Assembly (NCBI GenBank): GCA_000802095.1
Contig: JUEB01000009.1
Coordinates: forward strand, 186,001 to 250,000
From: Peptococcaceae bacterium BICA1-7
Lineage (GTDB): Bacteria > Bacillota > Desulfotomaculia > Desulfotomaculales > Desulfocucumaceae
Length of the DNA: 64,000 nt
Direction of reading: 5' to 3'
Shown: positions 51,333-60,849 of the stretch, one piece after another
Layout of the letters: each line of letters begins with the position of its first letter
Numbering within the stretch: position 1 is the first letter of the stretch
Translations under genes and position numbers: made by a program
The notes under the pieces: model-generated
Told to the model about the DNA's origin: nothing
The model's input: the letters and a program-made list of their open reading frames with translations, nothing else
The model's database searches: none

Positions 51333-53312
51333 GTGGCACATTGTCATGGCTCCGTCGGTTTAAAAAACATTCCTGAAGGGGCAAGGAAAATAGTGCTGGT
51401 GGGAAACCCCAACACGGGAAAATCTGTATTCTTCAACTTTTTTACCGGCATGTATGTGGATGTCTCCAATTATCCCGGCACCACCCTGGAGATCTCTCAC
51501 GGGCATTTTGGAACTGACGTTATTATAGATACTCCGGGGGTTTACGGCATCTCCTCATTTAACGATGAGGAGCGCATTGCCAGGGATATTATTCTTTCCG
51601 CCGATATGGCAATCAACATTGTTGACGCGGTGCACCTGGAGCGGGATTTATTTTTAACTCAGCAGGTTATAGACACCGGTGTCCCGGTTATAGTGGCCTT
51701 AAACATGGTGGATGAGGCCCAGCGGCAAGGCCTGAGCATAGACGTGGATCTATTGAGCGATCTGCTTGGTGTCCCTGTAGTTCCAACTGTGGCCGTCCAG
51801 AAAAAGGGGCTTAATGAGTTAAAGGAACGACTTGCCACAGCCAAAACCGGTCGTATGACCCAGGGGCTGGAACCACTGATTAACAGGCTAATCAACCGGG
51901 TAGGCAGCCGGGGTGAAGCGCTTCTGGTGCTGGAGGGCGACCCGGCGGTAGCAGGACGGCATGGTTTGGAGCCTGAAAACCACCGGGAGGATATTTATCT
52001 TAAAAGAAGAGAACAGGTAAATGATGTTGTTAAACATGTTTTACAAGAATCCTCCCAGGGGGCATCTCTTGGCAGCCTGTTGGGGCGCTGGATGATCAAA
52101 CCTGTCACGGGAATACCAATTCTTGCCCTGGCCCTCTATGCCATGTACCTGGTTATAGGTGTATTTATCGCCGGGACGGTGGTAGGTGTCACAGAAGAAA
52201 CCATAATGCTGGAAAAATATGAACCTGCGGTAAGGGGATTGATTGGGCAGTTCATCTCAGAAGAGTCGGCTCTGGGCACCATTCTGATCGGGGAATTCGG
52301 CGTTTTTACCATGACTGCCACTTATATACTGGGCCTGTTGATGCCCCTTGTGATTGGTTTTTATTTATTCCTTTCTCTGTTTGAAGATTCCGGTTACCTG
52401 CCCAGAATTGCCACTCTGGTGGATCGTCTGCTAACCGGTGTAGGTCTGAATGGCAGAGGGGTAATCCCTCTGATACTTGGCTTCGGCTGCGTCACCATGG
52501 CTACCATAACCACCAGGCTCCTGGCCTCCGACCGGGAGCGCAAAATTGCTGTACTCCTTCTGGGGCTTACCATTCCCTGCTCGGCCCAGATGGGGGTGAT
52601 TGCCGGAATGCTTGCGGCCATCGGCGGACAGTATGTGGCTCTATACGCCCTTATAATATTCCTGGTTCTGGTTGTTATCGGTACTGTATTAAACACTCTC
52701 CTGCCAGGCAAGCCCACGGATCTCCTGATTGACCTTCCGCCACTCAGGCTGCCCCGGCTGGATAATGTTATCAAAAAAACATCTACCAAATCCTACCATT
52801 TTCTAAAAGAGGCGTTTCCTCTTTTCGCCCTGGGCGCTCTCATCATCAGCGTCTTTCAGGTAACAGGCATCCTGGAGTATTTGCAAAATATGCTGGCCCC
52901 TCTGACGGTTGGCTGGCTGAAGCTGCCCAAAGAAGCCTCCACGGCCTTTATAATGGGTATAGTAAGGCGTGATTTCGGAGCAGCCGGGCTGGCTGATTTG
53001 ACCATGGCGCCAATACAGATTGTTGCGGCACTAATCACCATCACTCTTTTTGTGCCCTGCATTGCCTCAATTCTGATTCTTTTCAAGGAGCGTTCCAAAT
53101 CAGAGGCTGCCATGATCTGGGCAAGCAGTTGGGTGGTTGCCTTCCTGATCGGCGGTATAGTTTCTCAGCTATACAGCGCCTTTGGCGGGGACAGCGGTTC
53201 CCGGGGAGCTCTTTGGGTTATCCTGTCATTCCTTGGAATGACCCTGGCAACAATAACAGCGTGTCATCTGGCCAGGCGAAACAAGACACAGGAATCACAT
53301 GTGGGAGGTTAA
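51333..53312 (+). CDS. feoB: Fe(II) transporter FeoB
   Basis: 659 residues. Cytosolic G domain at the N-terminus (GNPNTGKS residues 24-31, DTPGVYG, LNMVD), a GDI region, then a transporter domain with about ten helices including the two Gate motifs (LPRIATLVDRLLTGVGLNGRGVIPLILGFGC, and MGIVRRDFGAAGL). Imports ferrous iron across the cytoplasmic membrane. Starts with GTG at 51333. The N-terminal HCHG is unusual and might bind metal. Confidence 0.95.
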   Translation: MAHCHGSVGLKNIPEGARKIVLVGNPNTGKSVFFNFFTGMYVDVSNYPGTTLEISHGHFGTDVIIDTPGVYGISSFNDEERIARDIILSADMAINIVDAVHLERDLFLTQQVIDTGVPVIVALNMVDEAQRQGLSIDVDLLSDLLGVPVVPTVAVQKKGLNELKERLATAKTGRMTQGLEPLINRLINRVGSRGEALLVLEGDPAVAGRHGLEPENHREDIYLKRREQVNDVVKHVLQESSQGASLGSLLGRWMIKPVTGIPILALALYAMYLVIGVFIAGTVVGVTEETIMLEKYEPAVRGLIGQFISEESALGTILIGEFGVFTMTATYILGLLMPLVIGFYLFLSLFEDSGYLPRIATLVDRLLTGVGLNGRGVIPLILGFGCVTMATITTRLLASDRERKIAVLLLGLTIPCSAQMGVIAGMLAAIGGQYVALYALIIFLVLVVIGTVLNTLLPGKPTDLLIDLPPLRLPRLDNVIKKTSTKSYHFLKEAFPLFALGALIISVFQVTGILEYLQNMLAPLTVGWLKLPKEASTAFIMGIVRRDFGAAGLADLTMAPIQIVAALITITLFVPCIASILILFKERSKSEAAMIWASSWVVAFLIGGIVSQLYSAFGGDSGSRGALWVILSFLGMTLATITACHLARRNKTQESHVGG

Positions 53313-53315
53313 ACT

Positions 53316-53498
53316 GTGCTAGCAATAAAAAAATGCCCCCAGTGCGGCTATCAGGTTGAAGACCCCTATGCAGTCAGGTGCCTGCGTTGCTCTAAATCTC
53401 TTTTTATTCAATCCTGCTGCCAGGGGAACTGCAGTAGCTGCGGGAAAGATCAGAAAGCTGATCCGGGGAAATGCAAAAACCAGTGCAAAGCATGCTGA
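53316..53498 (+). CDS. Cys-rich zinc-ribbon protein after feoB
   Basis: 60 residues with 12 Cys in CxxC pairs (CPQCGYQ, CLRCSKS, CCQGNCSSCG, CKNQCKAC). GTG start three bases after the feoB stop. Small Cys-rich proteins downstream of feoB occur in Clostridia; possibly an iron or zinc chaperone, or a redox sensor. Terminator at 53541-53574. Confidence 0.8.
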   Translation: MLAIKKCPQCGYQVEDPYAVRCLRCSKSLFIQSCCQGNCSSCGKDQKADPGKCKNQCKAC

Positions 53499-53540
53499 CA
53501 GATCCATTTTAAAAAAGAGTGTTTGAAGCTATTGACTTAA

Positions 53541-53574
53541 ATAGGCCTGGTATCCCAGGCCTATGTTTTTTATT
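53541..53574 (+). terminator. Terminator of the feo operon
   Basis: ATAGGCCTGG / CCAGGCCTAT with TATC loop and GTTTTTTATT tail. Confidence 0.9.
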
Positions 53575-53654
53575 CTATTTTTTCTTCTTGCCGCTTAAGA
53601 GCACTATCCTTTACAGCTAATGGTGTGTATAACTGCATTTCTTATAAAAATTTA

Positions 53655-53789
53655 TTATTCGCAGGCATCGCACCCGGCGTCCTCCTCGGCATCGCAGGCC
53701 GTGGAAGCGCAGGGGCCGCAGCTTTCCTGAGCATCAACCTCCTGATTGGGGCAGCTGTCCAGTGTTTGTTTCTTATCCCTGGCTGTCAT
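53655..53789 (-). CDS. 44-residue Cys-rich peptide
   Basis: Frame from ATG 53789 to TAA 53655. After MTARDKKQTLDSCPNQEVDA there are CGPC, TACDAEEDAGCDACE: seven Cys... six to seven Cys in a strongly acidic C-terminus. GGAGGTG lies eight bases upstream of the ATG. Its Cys pattern could hold a metal or Fe-S cluster. Sits convergent to the feo genes and just downstream of the LpdD-like gene; function unknown. Confidence 0.65.
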   Translation of the reverse strand: MTARDKKQTLDSCPNQEVDAQESCGPCASTACDAEEDAGCDACE

Positions 53790-53859
53790 TAAAATCACCT
53801 CCGGAATTTATTCTGCCCGGAATAGCGTTTTTAATGCTCATTTTTTAATATTTTATCAA

Positions 53860-54246
53860 TTAGCCCATATGATCTTTTATTAATTCAAGCAGCTCTTTTC
53901 CGCAGTCAAAGGCATTTTTTTTCAGTATATCAATATCCCCCGGACCAGCGCTGTCTACATGCAGCCCCGCAGAAACACTGACAGGACAGCCGGTTGACCT
54001 TGCCAGCAACTCGGCCAGCGGCCTGGCGGCCTCGTCATCCTTGTGTCCCACCAGGGGCAGTATGGAGCTTGTGCAGCTGGTATTTTCCGGATGGGACAGG
54101 CTCGGTCTGGGCACAGAAAGTACTACCGCCCCCAGGTGGGGCTCTTCTCCTCCCACCAGGGCACATATTATGCCCTTTTGGGTAACAGTGGCAGCCAGTA
54201 CCACCCGGTGCCTGCCGCTGCCTCTCTCCACAGTAATCTGCCTCAT
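53860..54246 (-). CDS. LpdD-like (prenylated-flavin chaperone type) protein
   Basis: 128 residues. GGEEPHLGAVVLSVPRPSL, LPLVGHKDDEAARPLAEL and VSVSAGLHVDSAGPGDI resemble the LpdD/UbiD-associated small proteins (also seen in adenosylcobalamin- or UbiD-type decarboxylase loci). GGGGGTGG precedes the ATG. A prenyl-FMN function is a family-based guess; no UbiD or UbiX gene is adjacent here. Confidence 0.55.
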   Translation of the reverse strand: MRQITVERGSGRHRVVLAATVTQKGIICALVGGEEPHLGAVVLSVPRPSLSHPENTSCTSSILPLVGHKDDEAARPLAELLARSTGCPVSVSAGLHVDSAGPGDIDILKKNAFDCGKELLELIKDHMG

Positions 54247-54359
54247 AATCCACCCCCATGCAATTATTTTGGTAAGCGTGGTTTTTCGACCACATTTCCG
54301 GTCAGGCTGTGATAATCTATAGTATAAACATATATTAACATTTGAGGGGGTATCTTACT

Positions 54360-54578
54360 GTGAGCTATAGACCTTCCGACGACAGTTATTTACCGCCGAC
54401 TTACCTGCACTGCTTTAAATACCATCTTTCCAGGACAGAGCGTGTTGACATAAAGGAAAGAGACAGAAAAATGCTGCATTATATCAGATGCCTTCAGCAG
54501 TCAAGGAGTAAGGCCGGTTTTTTCAGCCTTTTCCGTTCAATACTGCCCGGAGTAAGGTTTTATTCCCGAAGCCGGTAA
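54360..54578 (+). CDS. Unrecognised basic small protein overlapping midA
   Basis: 72 residues from GTG 54360 (GAGGGGG nine bases upstream), Tyr/Arg-rich (SYRPSDDSYLPPTYLHCFKYHLSRTERVDIKERDRKM), ending FSLFRSILPGVRFYSRSR. Its last 56 bases overlap the 3' end of the convergent MidA-type gene. No family recognised. The overlap lowers confidence. Confidence 0.45.
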   Translation: MSYRPSDDSYLPPTYLHCFKYHLSRTERVDIKERDRKMLHYIRCLQQSRSKAGFFSLFRSILPGVRFYSRSR

Positions 54579-55698
54579 GCACAGGCCTTAGGCTTAGTCC
54601 CCTGTACTGGGCAGCCACCTTGAATACCTCACCCATTCCACCGGGCATAATCAACTGCTTTACCGCCGCTACGTTTTTTATATACTCAGGGTCGAACCCC
54701 TGGGCCGGGTCCGGGGGGCTAAGATGCCCCATAATGCCCATATTCATTAGAAAACGAGACTGGGTTGTATACCCGGCCTCCTCCAGCCCTTCCTCCCTGC
54801 CCCAGGTCATGAGGGCGGTAAAATTGACGTGGGCGGTTATATCACTGGCGCCGGGCTCCTCATACAAACTGTCCTCAATCCTATGGCTGCGGTAAGACCT
54901 TATGGTTCCAGCCGGTCTGTCAGGTGTGTACAGTCCGGCGGATGTATCCCCGTAGTCAATGGTAAGCACAAAGCCACAGCCCAGCACACGGGCCAGATCT
55001 TTAACCCAGCTGCGCACGGCCAGGTTTATCTCTATAGATTGTCCCTCCTCCAGATTTATACCAAAACCGGAAATGTATTCCGCCAGGCCGGGGGTCGACA
55101 GACGGCCGGTAAACTCCACCAGCTGTTCCCCCTCACAGGCCACCCATATCTCTTTCAGCGCCCCGTCCTCCAGTATAACCCTGTGCACCGGAAAGGCATC
55201 CAGCAGCTCATTGGAAAAAATGCACCCCATTAACTGCCCACTGCCAATCTCCTCCAGCCCGCCCAGCCAATCCAGTCCATAGCCGGGGCAGCCGGCCGGA
55301 GTAAGATTTTTTTTCTGGAGCCTCCTCATTGACGGGCTTTTCTCTATAATCAGGTAGCTTAAGGCGCTGTTAAAATCTCCATATCTGACGGCAATATAAT
55401 TCAGCATGTCTCTGGCCAGACTGCCCTTGCCGGCCCCCTGCTCCAGCACCACCCAGCGGGACGGGCGGCCCACTGCCTCCCACATCTCCACCAACTGGTC
55501 GGCCAGCGCTCTTCCGAACAGCTCACTAACATCCGGGCTGGTGTAAAAATCACCCCCGGCGCCTATTTTTTCCCCTTCTCTCATGTAATACCCCTCTTCA
55601 GGGTGATAGAGGGCCATTTCCATATACCGGGAAAAGGTTACCGGGCCTATTTCCTTTATATATTTTTTAATTCCGTTATCAGCCGTATTGCTTTCCAT
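54523..55698 (-). CDS. MidA/NDUFAF7-type SAM-dependent methyltransferase
   Basis: 391 residues. GPVTFSRYMEMALYHPEEGYY, GDFYTSPDVSELFGRALADQL, and VVLEQGAGKGSLARDML (SAM loop) identify the DUF185/COG1565 family, which in mitochondria methylates a complex I arginine. The bacterial substrate is unknown. Single gene. Confidence 0.9.
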   Translation of the reverse strand: MESNTADNGIKKYIKEIGPVTFSRYMEMALYHPEEGYYMREGEKIGAGGDFYTSPDVSELFGRALADQLVEMWEAVGRPSRWVVLEQGAGKGSLARDMLNYIAVRYGDFNSALSYLIIEKSPSMRRLQKKNLTPAGCPGYGLDWLGGLEEIGSGQLMGCIFSNELLDAFPVHRVILEDGALKEIWVACEGEQLVEFTGRLSTPGLAEYISGFGINLEEGQSIEINLAVRSWVKDLARVLGCGFVLTIDYGDTSAGLYTPDRPAGTIRSYRSHRIEDSLYEEPGASDITAHVNFTALMTWGREEGLEEAGYTTQSRFLMNMGIMGHLSPPDPAQGFDPEYIKNVAAVKQLIMPGGMGEVFKVAAQYRGLSLRPVLTGFGNKTLLRAVLNGKG

Positions 55699-55809
55699 GA
55701 GTCATCCCCCTTAAATGGGAAAAGATATTTGCATCATAATATTACCCTTGTCCCAAAAATAAAGTTATAATAAATAAAGGCCCGTATTCATAGAAAGGGA
55801 GGTTTTTTG

Positions 55810-56286
55810 ATGTTTCCAATATCTGTGGCCCGTGGTAGAACTCTGATAGGTCGGCTTAAAAAGGGTGAAGACCTTTTAAAATCCCTGAATGCACTTTGCA
55901 ATGAAGCCAATATCCGGCTTGGAAAAGTGCAGGCAATCGGCGCGGTGAGTAAGGCCGTGGTCGGATTCTACCTTCAGGAGCCAAGAGAGTATGTGACCCT
56001 GGACTATAACTACCACCAGGAAATAATAAGCCTGCAGGGCAACGTGTCTATCAAGGACGGAGCACCCTTTATTCACGCCCATGTGGCACTTTCAGACGGA
56101 CAGGGAAAGCTTTACGGAGGCCATCTTATGGAGGGCTCCCTGGTTTTTGCGTGCGAGTACATCATCAACGAATACATACCTGAAATGGCCGATGTTATTG
56201 ATGACTCCCAGGATAACACCTTCACCCGCTCACTGGACGAGGAAACCGGTCTTTTCCTCTGGCCCAAAGAAAGGATTGCTCTCTAG
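55810..56286 (+). CDS. PPC-domain (DUF296) protein
   Basis: 158 residues (ATG 55810; TTG 55807 also possible). RLKKGEDLLKSLNALCNEANIRLGKVQAIGAV and PFIHAHVALSDGQGKLYGGHLMEG show the PPC/DUF296 fold with the metal-like HxHxxL, often a DNA-binding or trimeric ligand-binding protein. GGGAGG lies seven bases upstream. A repeat element follows before selB's 3' end. Confidence 0.85.
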   Translation: MFPISVARGRTLIGRLKKGEDLLKSLNALCNEANIRLGKVQAIGAVSKAVVGFYLQEPREYVTLDYNYHQEIISLQGNVSIKDGAPFIHAHVALSDGQGKLYGGHLMEGSLVFACEYIINEYIPEMADVIDDSQDNTFTRSLDEETGLFLWPKERIAL

Positions 56287-56309
56287 CTTAAGGGTACTGC
56301 TTTACGGTC

Positions 56310-56545
56310 AGTAGACAGGAGACGCTCCCGGGACTGTTCTCAGGGTCGGGAGACTGCTTACAGGAACGGTCTCAGGGTCGGGAGACAGGAGTTTTTCAGG
56401 CTGGACTCTGAGGCCGTTTGTATGCCAACCTACCGCTCCATTTTAACAGGCAAGTTACACATAAGGAATGCTTTGGCCAACTCCTGTCTACCGTCTCCTG
56501 TCTCCCGACAGAAAGTAATACCTGTAAGCAGTCTCCCTCTTTACT
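56310..56545. repeat. Dispersed repeat family A, copy 3
   Basis: GTCGGGAGACAGGAG (56377-56391) and CTCCTGTCTCCCGAC (56495-56509) are perfect 15-bp inverted repeats. Related words precede (56310, 56344-56353) and CAGAAAGTAATACCTGTAAGCAGTCTCCC follows. Core sequence between differs from the copy at 1689. No gene here, and no tRNA-Sec. Confidence 0.75.
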
Positions 56546-56557
56546 TACTGCCCCAGA

Positions 56558-58471
56558 TCACCTCAGCTCCCGTCCGGGAACCCGGACATCGCCCACCCGC
56601 CTGGTAACCTTTTCCCGGTCAAAGTATTCAAGCAGTGGAAGGGCAAACTTTCTTGATGTATTAAAAAGGTCTCTGCCTTCGCCAACCGTGATCTCGCCCC
56701 TGGAGTGAAAAAACCCGGCCAGTCTTTTTTTGGCTTCCTCCAGGGCCAGTGAGTGGCAATACATGTCCTCGGAAACCTTGACAAGGTCTCCCTTCCTGAC
56801 CAGGTAGTGCAGAACCTCGGCAGTCAGGACCTCATCCAGGCCGTGTGCCGCCGCTGCCTCTTTCCAGGAGGGCGGCTGCAGGGCAGATTCACTGTATTTA
56901 GATACCAGCGAGACAATTTTATTTTTCAACTCCGGCCCTGGCTCAAATAAATAGCCGGGGTCCATTACTGTGGCAGTCCCTGCTACCACAGCCCCATCAG
57001 CCTCCAGGCTTTGCAGCAGCAGCTGAAACTGCTTGGCATTGATCCCGCCAAATTTCCTTGAGCGCAGCTCCTCCTTGGGAAATCCCTCCCGCAGGGGGAA
57101 CTGGCGGTGGTATTTCTGCAGCAGCTCCCTGGTCTCCTCCGACCACTTCAGGTACCGGGCGGCACTGGCATAGTAAACCTGTCCCTCTCCCTCTATACGC
57201 CTTACAGCTCCCTGACTCTCCAGAACCCCCAGGACCTCCCTGGCCTCATCCTCGCCAATTCCAACAGCCCTTGCTATTTCCCCGGCCGGGGTCATTTCCC
57301 TTCTGCCATCCAAAGCCTGCTGAATAAGCTCCCCGGGAGTCCCCTTCTCCAGGGTGGCTATTGACTCTATTACTTCCTTTTTAAATCTTTTATGCTTGCC
57401 GGGGGCAGTGTCAATAACAGTCCCTCCGCCGATGGTTCGCATGGGTGAATATGATCTTATCACAAACCTGTCACCCTTGGCTGCCACAGCCTCTTCCTCC
57501 AGCTCCAGCTGGGCATAGGTCCACTTCCCGGGGTCCAGCTGGTCTTCCTGTAGAAGTATTACCCTGCCGAAAATTTCAGCGGTGCCCAGGTACAGCCTTA
57601 CCCTGGCTCTATTTTTCAGCGCCCTGGCGCTGCCCAGCAGCTGCAGCCGGACATCCATCCGGTAGGTGGGCTTTAAGTAGCCCGGCGCCGCCACCACGCT
57701 GCCCCTGTGTATCTGCTCAACTTCAATACCGGTAATGTTAAGGGCAGTTCTCTGCCCTGCCCCTACCCTGTCAGCCTTGTGCCCGTGCACATGAATATTT
57801 CTAATCCTTGAGCCTATCCCCCGGGGCAGTATTTCCACCGGGTCACCTGTTCCGGCGCTGCCGGAAATAAGTGTGCCGGTAACCACAGTGCCAAACCCGG
57901 TGACGGAGAATACCCTGTCCACCGGCAGCCTCAACGGGCCATCGGCCACCAGCCTATCCACCCGGCCGGCTATATCGGCCAGTGTATTTTTTAAAAGCTC
58001 TATCCCCCCGCCTGTTACCGAGGACACCTCTATAAGCGGGGCTTCCTCTAGTACGGTCCCCTTAAGAAATTCACTCACTTCTTCCTTTATAAGGGCAATC
58101 CAGTCGCTTTCCACGGCGTCGGTCTTGGTCAGGGCCACCACCCCGTGCTTTACCTGCAGCAGCTGAATAATATCCAGGTGCTCCCTGGTCTGGGGCATGA
58201 CGCCCTCGTCGGCGGCGATCACCAGTATGACCATATCTATGCCGCCCACCCCGGCCAGCATGTTCTTAATAAATCTTTCATGGCCGGGCACATCAATTAT
58301 GCCGGCCCTTTTACCCCCGGGAAGGTCCAGAAAGGCAAATCCCAGCTCAATGGATATGCCCCTTTCCCTTTCTTCTTTGAGCCTGTCCGTGTCAAGACCG
58401 GTCAGCGCCTTTACCAGCATTGTTTTACCATGATCCACATGCCCGGCAGTGCCTATTATGATACCCTTCAA
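56558..58471 (-). CDS. selB: Selenocysteine-specific elongation factor SelB
   Basis: 637-residue EF-Tu-like GTPase delivering Sec-tRNA(Sec) to UGA-SECIS codons. [19 protein letters not shown] (G1), [16 protein letters not shown] (G3), TKTD (G4) are intact; EF-Tu domains 2 and 3 follow, then the SelB winged-helix domains ([13 protein letters not shown]..., [23 protein letters not shown]) that read the SECIS hairpin. Two bases after selA's stop, so it is the second gene of a selA-selB operon. Confidence 0.95.
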   Translation of the reverse strand: MKGIIIGTAGHVDHGKTMLVKALTGLDTDRLKEERERGISIELGFAFLDLPGGKRAGIIDVPGHERFIKNMLAGVGGIDMVILVIAADEGVMPQTREHLDIIQLLQVKHGVVALTKTDAVESDWIALIKEEVSEFLKGTVLEEAPLIEVSSVTGGGIELLKNTLADIAGRVDRLVADGPLRLPVDRVFSVTGFGTVVTGTLISGSAGTGDPVEILPRGIGSRIRNIHVHGHKADRVGAGQRTALNITGIEVEQIHRGSVVAAPGYLKPTYRMDVRLQLLGSARALKNRARVRLYLGTAEIFGRVILLQEDQLDPGKWTYAQLELEEEAVAAKGDRFVIRSYSPMRTIGGGTVIDTAPGKHKRFKKEVIESIATLEKGTPGELIQQALDGRREMTPAGEIARAVGIGEDEAREVLGVLESQGAVRRIEGEGQVYYASAARYLKWSEETRELLQKYHRQFPLREGFPKEELRSRKFGGINAKQFQLLLQSLEADGAVVAGTATVMDPGYLFEPGPELKNKIVSLVSKYSESALQPPSWKEAAAAHGLDEVLTAEVLHYLVRKGDLVKVSEDMYCHSLALEEAKKRLAGFFHSRGEITVGEGRDLFNTSRKFALPLLEYFDREKVTRRVGDVRVPGRELR

Positions 58472-58473
58472 TG

Positions 58474-59883
58474 CTATCCCCTCCTGCTCATTGCCGAGGC
58501 CAGCGCGCCCGCCAGGATGATGTCCTCATCCTTTAAAATAGTCCTGGGGTCCAGCAGCAGGCGGTCATCCTGAACCCTACCCATTACAGCCGGGTCACCC
58601 TCCCGCAGTCTTACCGACAGTTCTTCCACTGCCATATCCCGGGGTTTTACCGATACCAGCCAGCCGGGCAGGCTGGCGGTGGGCAAGGCCCCGCCACCCA
58701 CCGCGGAACTTCCCCTTTCGGCCTCAATGTCTGCCCTTCCCCCGGCGGCGTCTTCCAGCAGTGCTTTAAGCGTCTGAGCCCTTTTCTTCAGGAGTTCCTC
58801 ATCCACAGTGATCATACGCAGGGCCGGTATATTCTGCAGCACCCTGCCGGTGTCCAGGTATTCCCTCAGGGTGGCCTCCAGGGCTGCCACCGTCAGCTTG
58901 TCTATTCTCACCGCCCTGGTCAGTGGATTCTTTTTCATCCGGTCCAGTATTTCTTTTTTTCCGGCTATTATACCGGCCTGGGGTCCACCCAGAAGTTTAT
59001 CGCCGGAAAAGGTAACCACATCCGCCCCTGCCTCGATGGTCTGCTGCACGGTGGGCTCCGGGGGCAGCCCCAGCACATCCATATTGACCAGGGACCCGCT
59101 GCCCAGGTCGCTCATTACCGGCAGCCCGGTCTCCCTGCCAATCTCCGCCAGCTCGCCCACCGATGTTTCCCTGGTGAAGCCCACTATCCTGTAATTGCTG
59201 GTATGCACATGCAGCAGCAGGGCTGTATTTTCATTTATAGCCTTTTTATAATCCTCAGGGTGTGTTTTGTTGGTGGCCCCCACCTCCCTCAGCACAGCCC
59301 CGCTCTGCTCCATAACCTCGGGGATGCGGAAGGACCCTCCTATTTCCACCAGCTGGCCCCGGGACACTATAACCTCCCTGCCTCTGGCCAGGGTGCTAAG
59401 GGCCAGTAATACAGCAGCCGCATTGTTATTTACCACCAGCGCGGCCTCAGCGCCGGTGAGCCTGCAGATCAGTCCCTCCACCGGGGCATAGCGGGATCCC
59501 CTTTTACCGCTTTCCAGGTTAAGTTCAAGGTTGCTGTAGCCTGATGCCGCCATCTGCACTGCCTCAATGGCCGAGGCCGACAGGGCGGCCCTCCCCAAAT
59601 TGGTGTGCAGCACCACTCCGGTGGCATTTATAACCCTCCTGAGATTGGGTCTGGTCATCCTCTCCACCAAAGCTGTCACCCGGGCGGACAGCTCCCCGGG
59701 TTTAAGCCGCCCCGACTCCACTCCCCCGCTCAGTATTGACTGCCTCAGCCCCTCCAGGACCCCCCTCACCGCCTCCACCACCAGTTCCCTTGGATACTGT
59801 GCGGCAAGGCCATTTATGGAGGCTATCTTCATAACCTCGTCAACCTTTGGTATATCCCTTAAAAGAGCGTTTTTATCAGACAT
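58474..59883 (-). CDS. selA: L-seryl-tRNA(Sec) selenium transferase
   Basis: 469-residue PLP enzyme converting Ser-tRNA(Sec) to Sec-tRNA(Sec). [20 protein letters not shown], the [20 protein letters not shown] block, and [16 protein letters not shown] with the PLP lysine are diagnostic. The selD and selC (tRNA-Sec) genes are not in this window. Presence of selA-selB implies selenoproteins elsewhere in this genome. Confidence 0.95.
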   Translation of the reverse strand: MSDKNALLRDIPKVDEVMKIASINGLAAQYPRELVVEAVRGVLEGLRQSILSGGVESGRLKPGELSARVTALVERMTRPNLRRVINATGVVLHTNLGRAALSASAIEAVQMAASGYSNLELNLESGKRGSRYAPVEGLICRLTGAEAALVVNNNAAAVLLALSTLARGREVIVSRGQLVEIGGSFRIPEVMEQSGAVLREVGATNKTHPEDYKKAINENTALLLHVHTSNYRIVGFTRETSVGELAEIGRETGLPVMSDLGSGSLVNMDVLGLPPEPTVQQTIEAGADVVTFSGDKLLGGPQAGIIAGKKEILDRMKKNPLTRAVRIDKLTVAALEATLREYLDTGRVLQNIPALRMITVDEELLKKRAQTLKALLEDAAGGRADIEAERGSSAVGGGALPTASLPGWLVSVKPRDMAVEELSVRLREGDPAVMGRVQDDRLLLDPRTILKDEDIILAGALASAMSRRG

Positions 59884-60042
59884 TCGGCTTCCTCCGGTTC
59901 CTTCCCTGACTTATCCCGGCCCTATAGCTCTGCCATGCCGGGATTTATTGGTTTTCTTTCATAAATACTGACGACATGGTATTATAAATTAGCGGCCACG
60001 TCAATCACCACATTAACATAGTAATATAAACGGTGAAAAAAT

Positions 60043-60645
60043 TTGGAATTAAAAGATACTATTGTTTACATCATATCAACCTATAAGTACCCGGGGCTGT
60101 ACATTCTTTTCATTGTAGACACCCTGGGGGTCTTTTTACCCACCAAAACAATTCTAACCTTTACAGGTGTTTTGGTCCAGCAGGGCTACCTTTCCTTCTT
60201 TCCACTGTTTATTTCAGCTTTTCTGGGCAGCCTGACCGGCTACAGCGTGAGCTATACCATAGGCCTCAAGCTGGGCAAGCCCTTTATACTGAAGTATGGC
60301 CGGCGACTGCACATTACCGCCCAGCGGCTGGAGAGGGCTGAGAGGTGGTTTGAAAAGTACGGGCCTGCCTTTATAATGGCAGCCTACTTCATACCCGGGG
60401 TAAGGCACGTCACCCCGTACCTGTCGGGTATATCCGGGATGGCCTTTTCCAGGACTTTATTTTTTGCCTCTCTGGGGGCTGCGGTCTGGATAGCCACCTT
60501 TGTCAGCCTGGGCCGGTTTTTCGGAGAAAACCTGCCCCTTATAGTGAGCCTGGCGGACAATTACCGCTACCAGGCCCTTTCCCTGGCCGCCCTGGCCATA
60601 TTACTCTTTGCGGCCATAAAAATTTATTACGGCAAAAAGAAATAG
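60043..60645 (+). CDS. DedA-family membrane protein
   Basis: 200 residues with four to five helices. TYKYPGLYILFIVDTLGVFLPTKTILTFTGVL at the start, SAFLGSLTGYSVSYTIGLKLG and the FIPGVRHVTPYLSGISGM block mark the DedA/SNARE-associated family of lipid (undecaprenyl phosphate-type) transporters. TTG start at 60043, eight bases after GGTGA. Single gene. Confidence 0.88.
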   Translation: MELKDTIVYIISTYKYPGLYILFIVDTLGVFLPTKTILTFTGVLVQQGYLSFFPLFISAFLGSLTGYSVSYTIGLKLGKPFILKYGRRLHITAQRLERAERWFEKYGPAFIMAAYFIPGVRHVTPYLSGISGMAFSRTLFFASLGAAVWIATFVSLGRFFGENLPLIVSLADNYRYQALSLAALAILLFAAIKIYYGKKK

Positions 60646-60849
60646 CTGAAAACAGATCTTTTTACAGTTAAAATAACCTGTTTCACAAATTATAAAGGCA
60701 AAATTCAGCTTTTAAATTATTATACTCATGTGGCACAATCTTGTAATATGACAGAAACTTGAAATATTTTTGGAAAAGGAAAACTAAATTAAACGTTGAA
60801 GTTAAGCGGTTACTTCTGAAAATTTTAAGTACAATTGGAGGATAGATTT

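Noticed and set aside
56287-56557. tRNA-Sec (selC) between the PPC gene and selB
   Set aside because: The segment folds as repeat-derived inverted ends; no tRNA-like acceptor or anticodon arm for UCA is visible.
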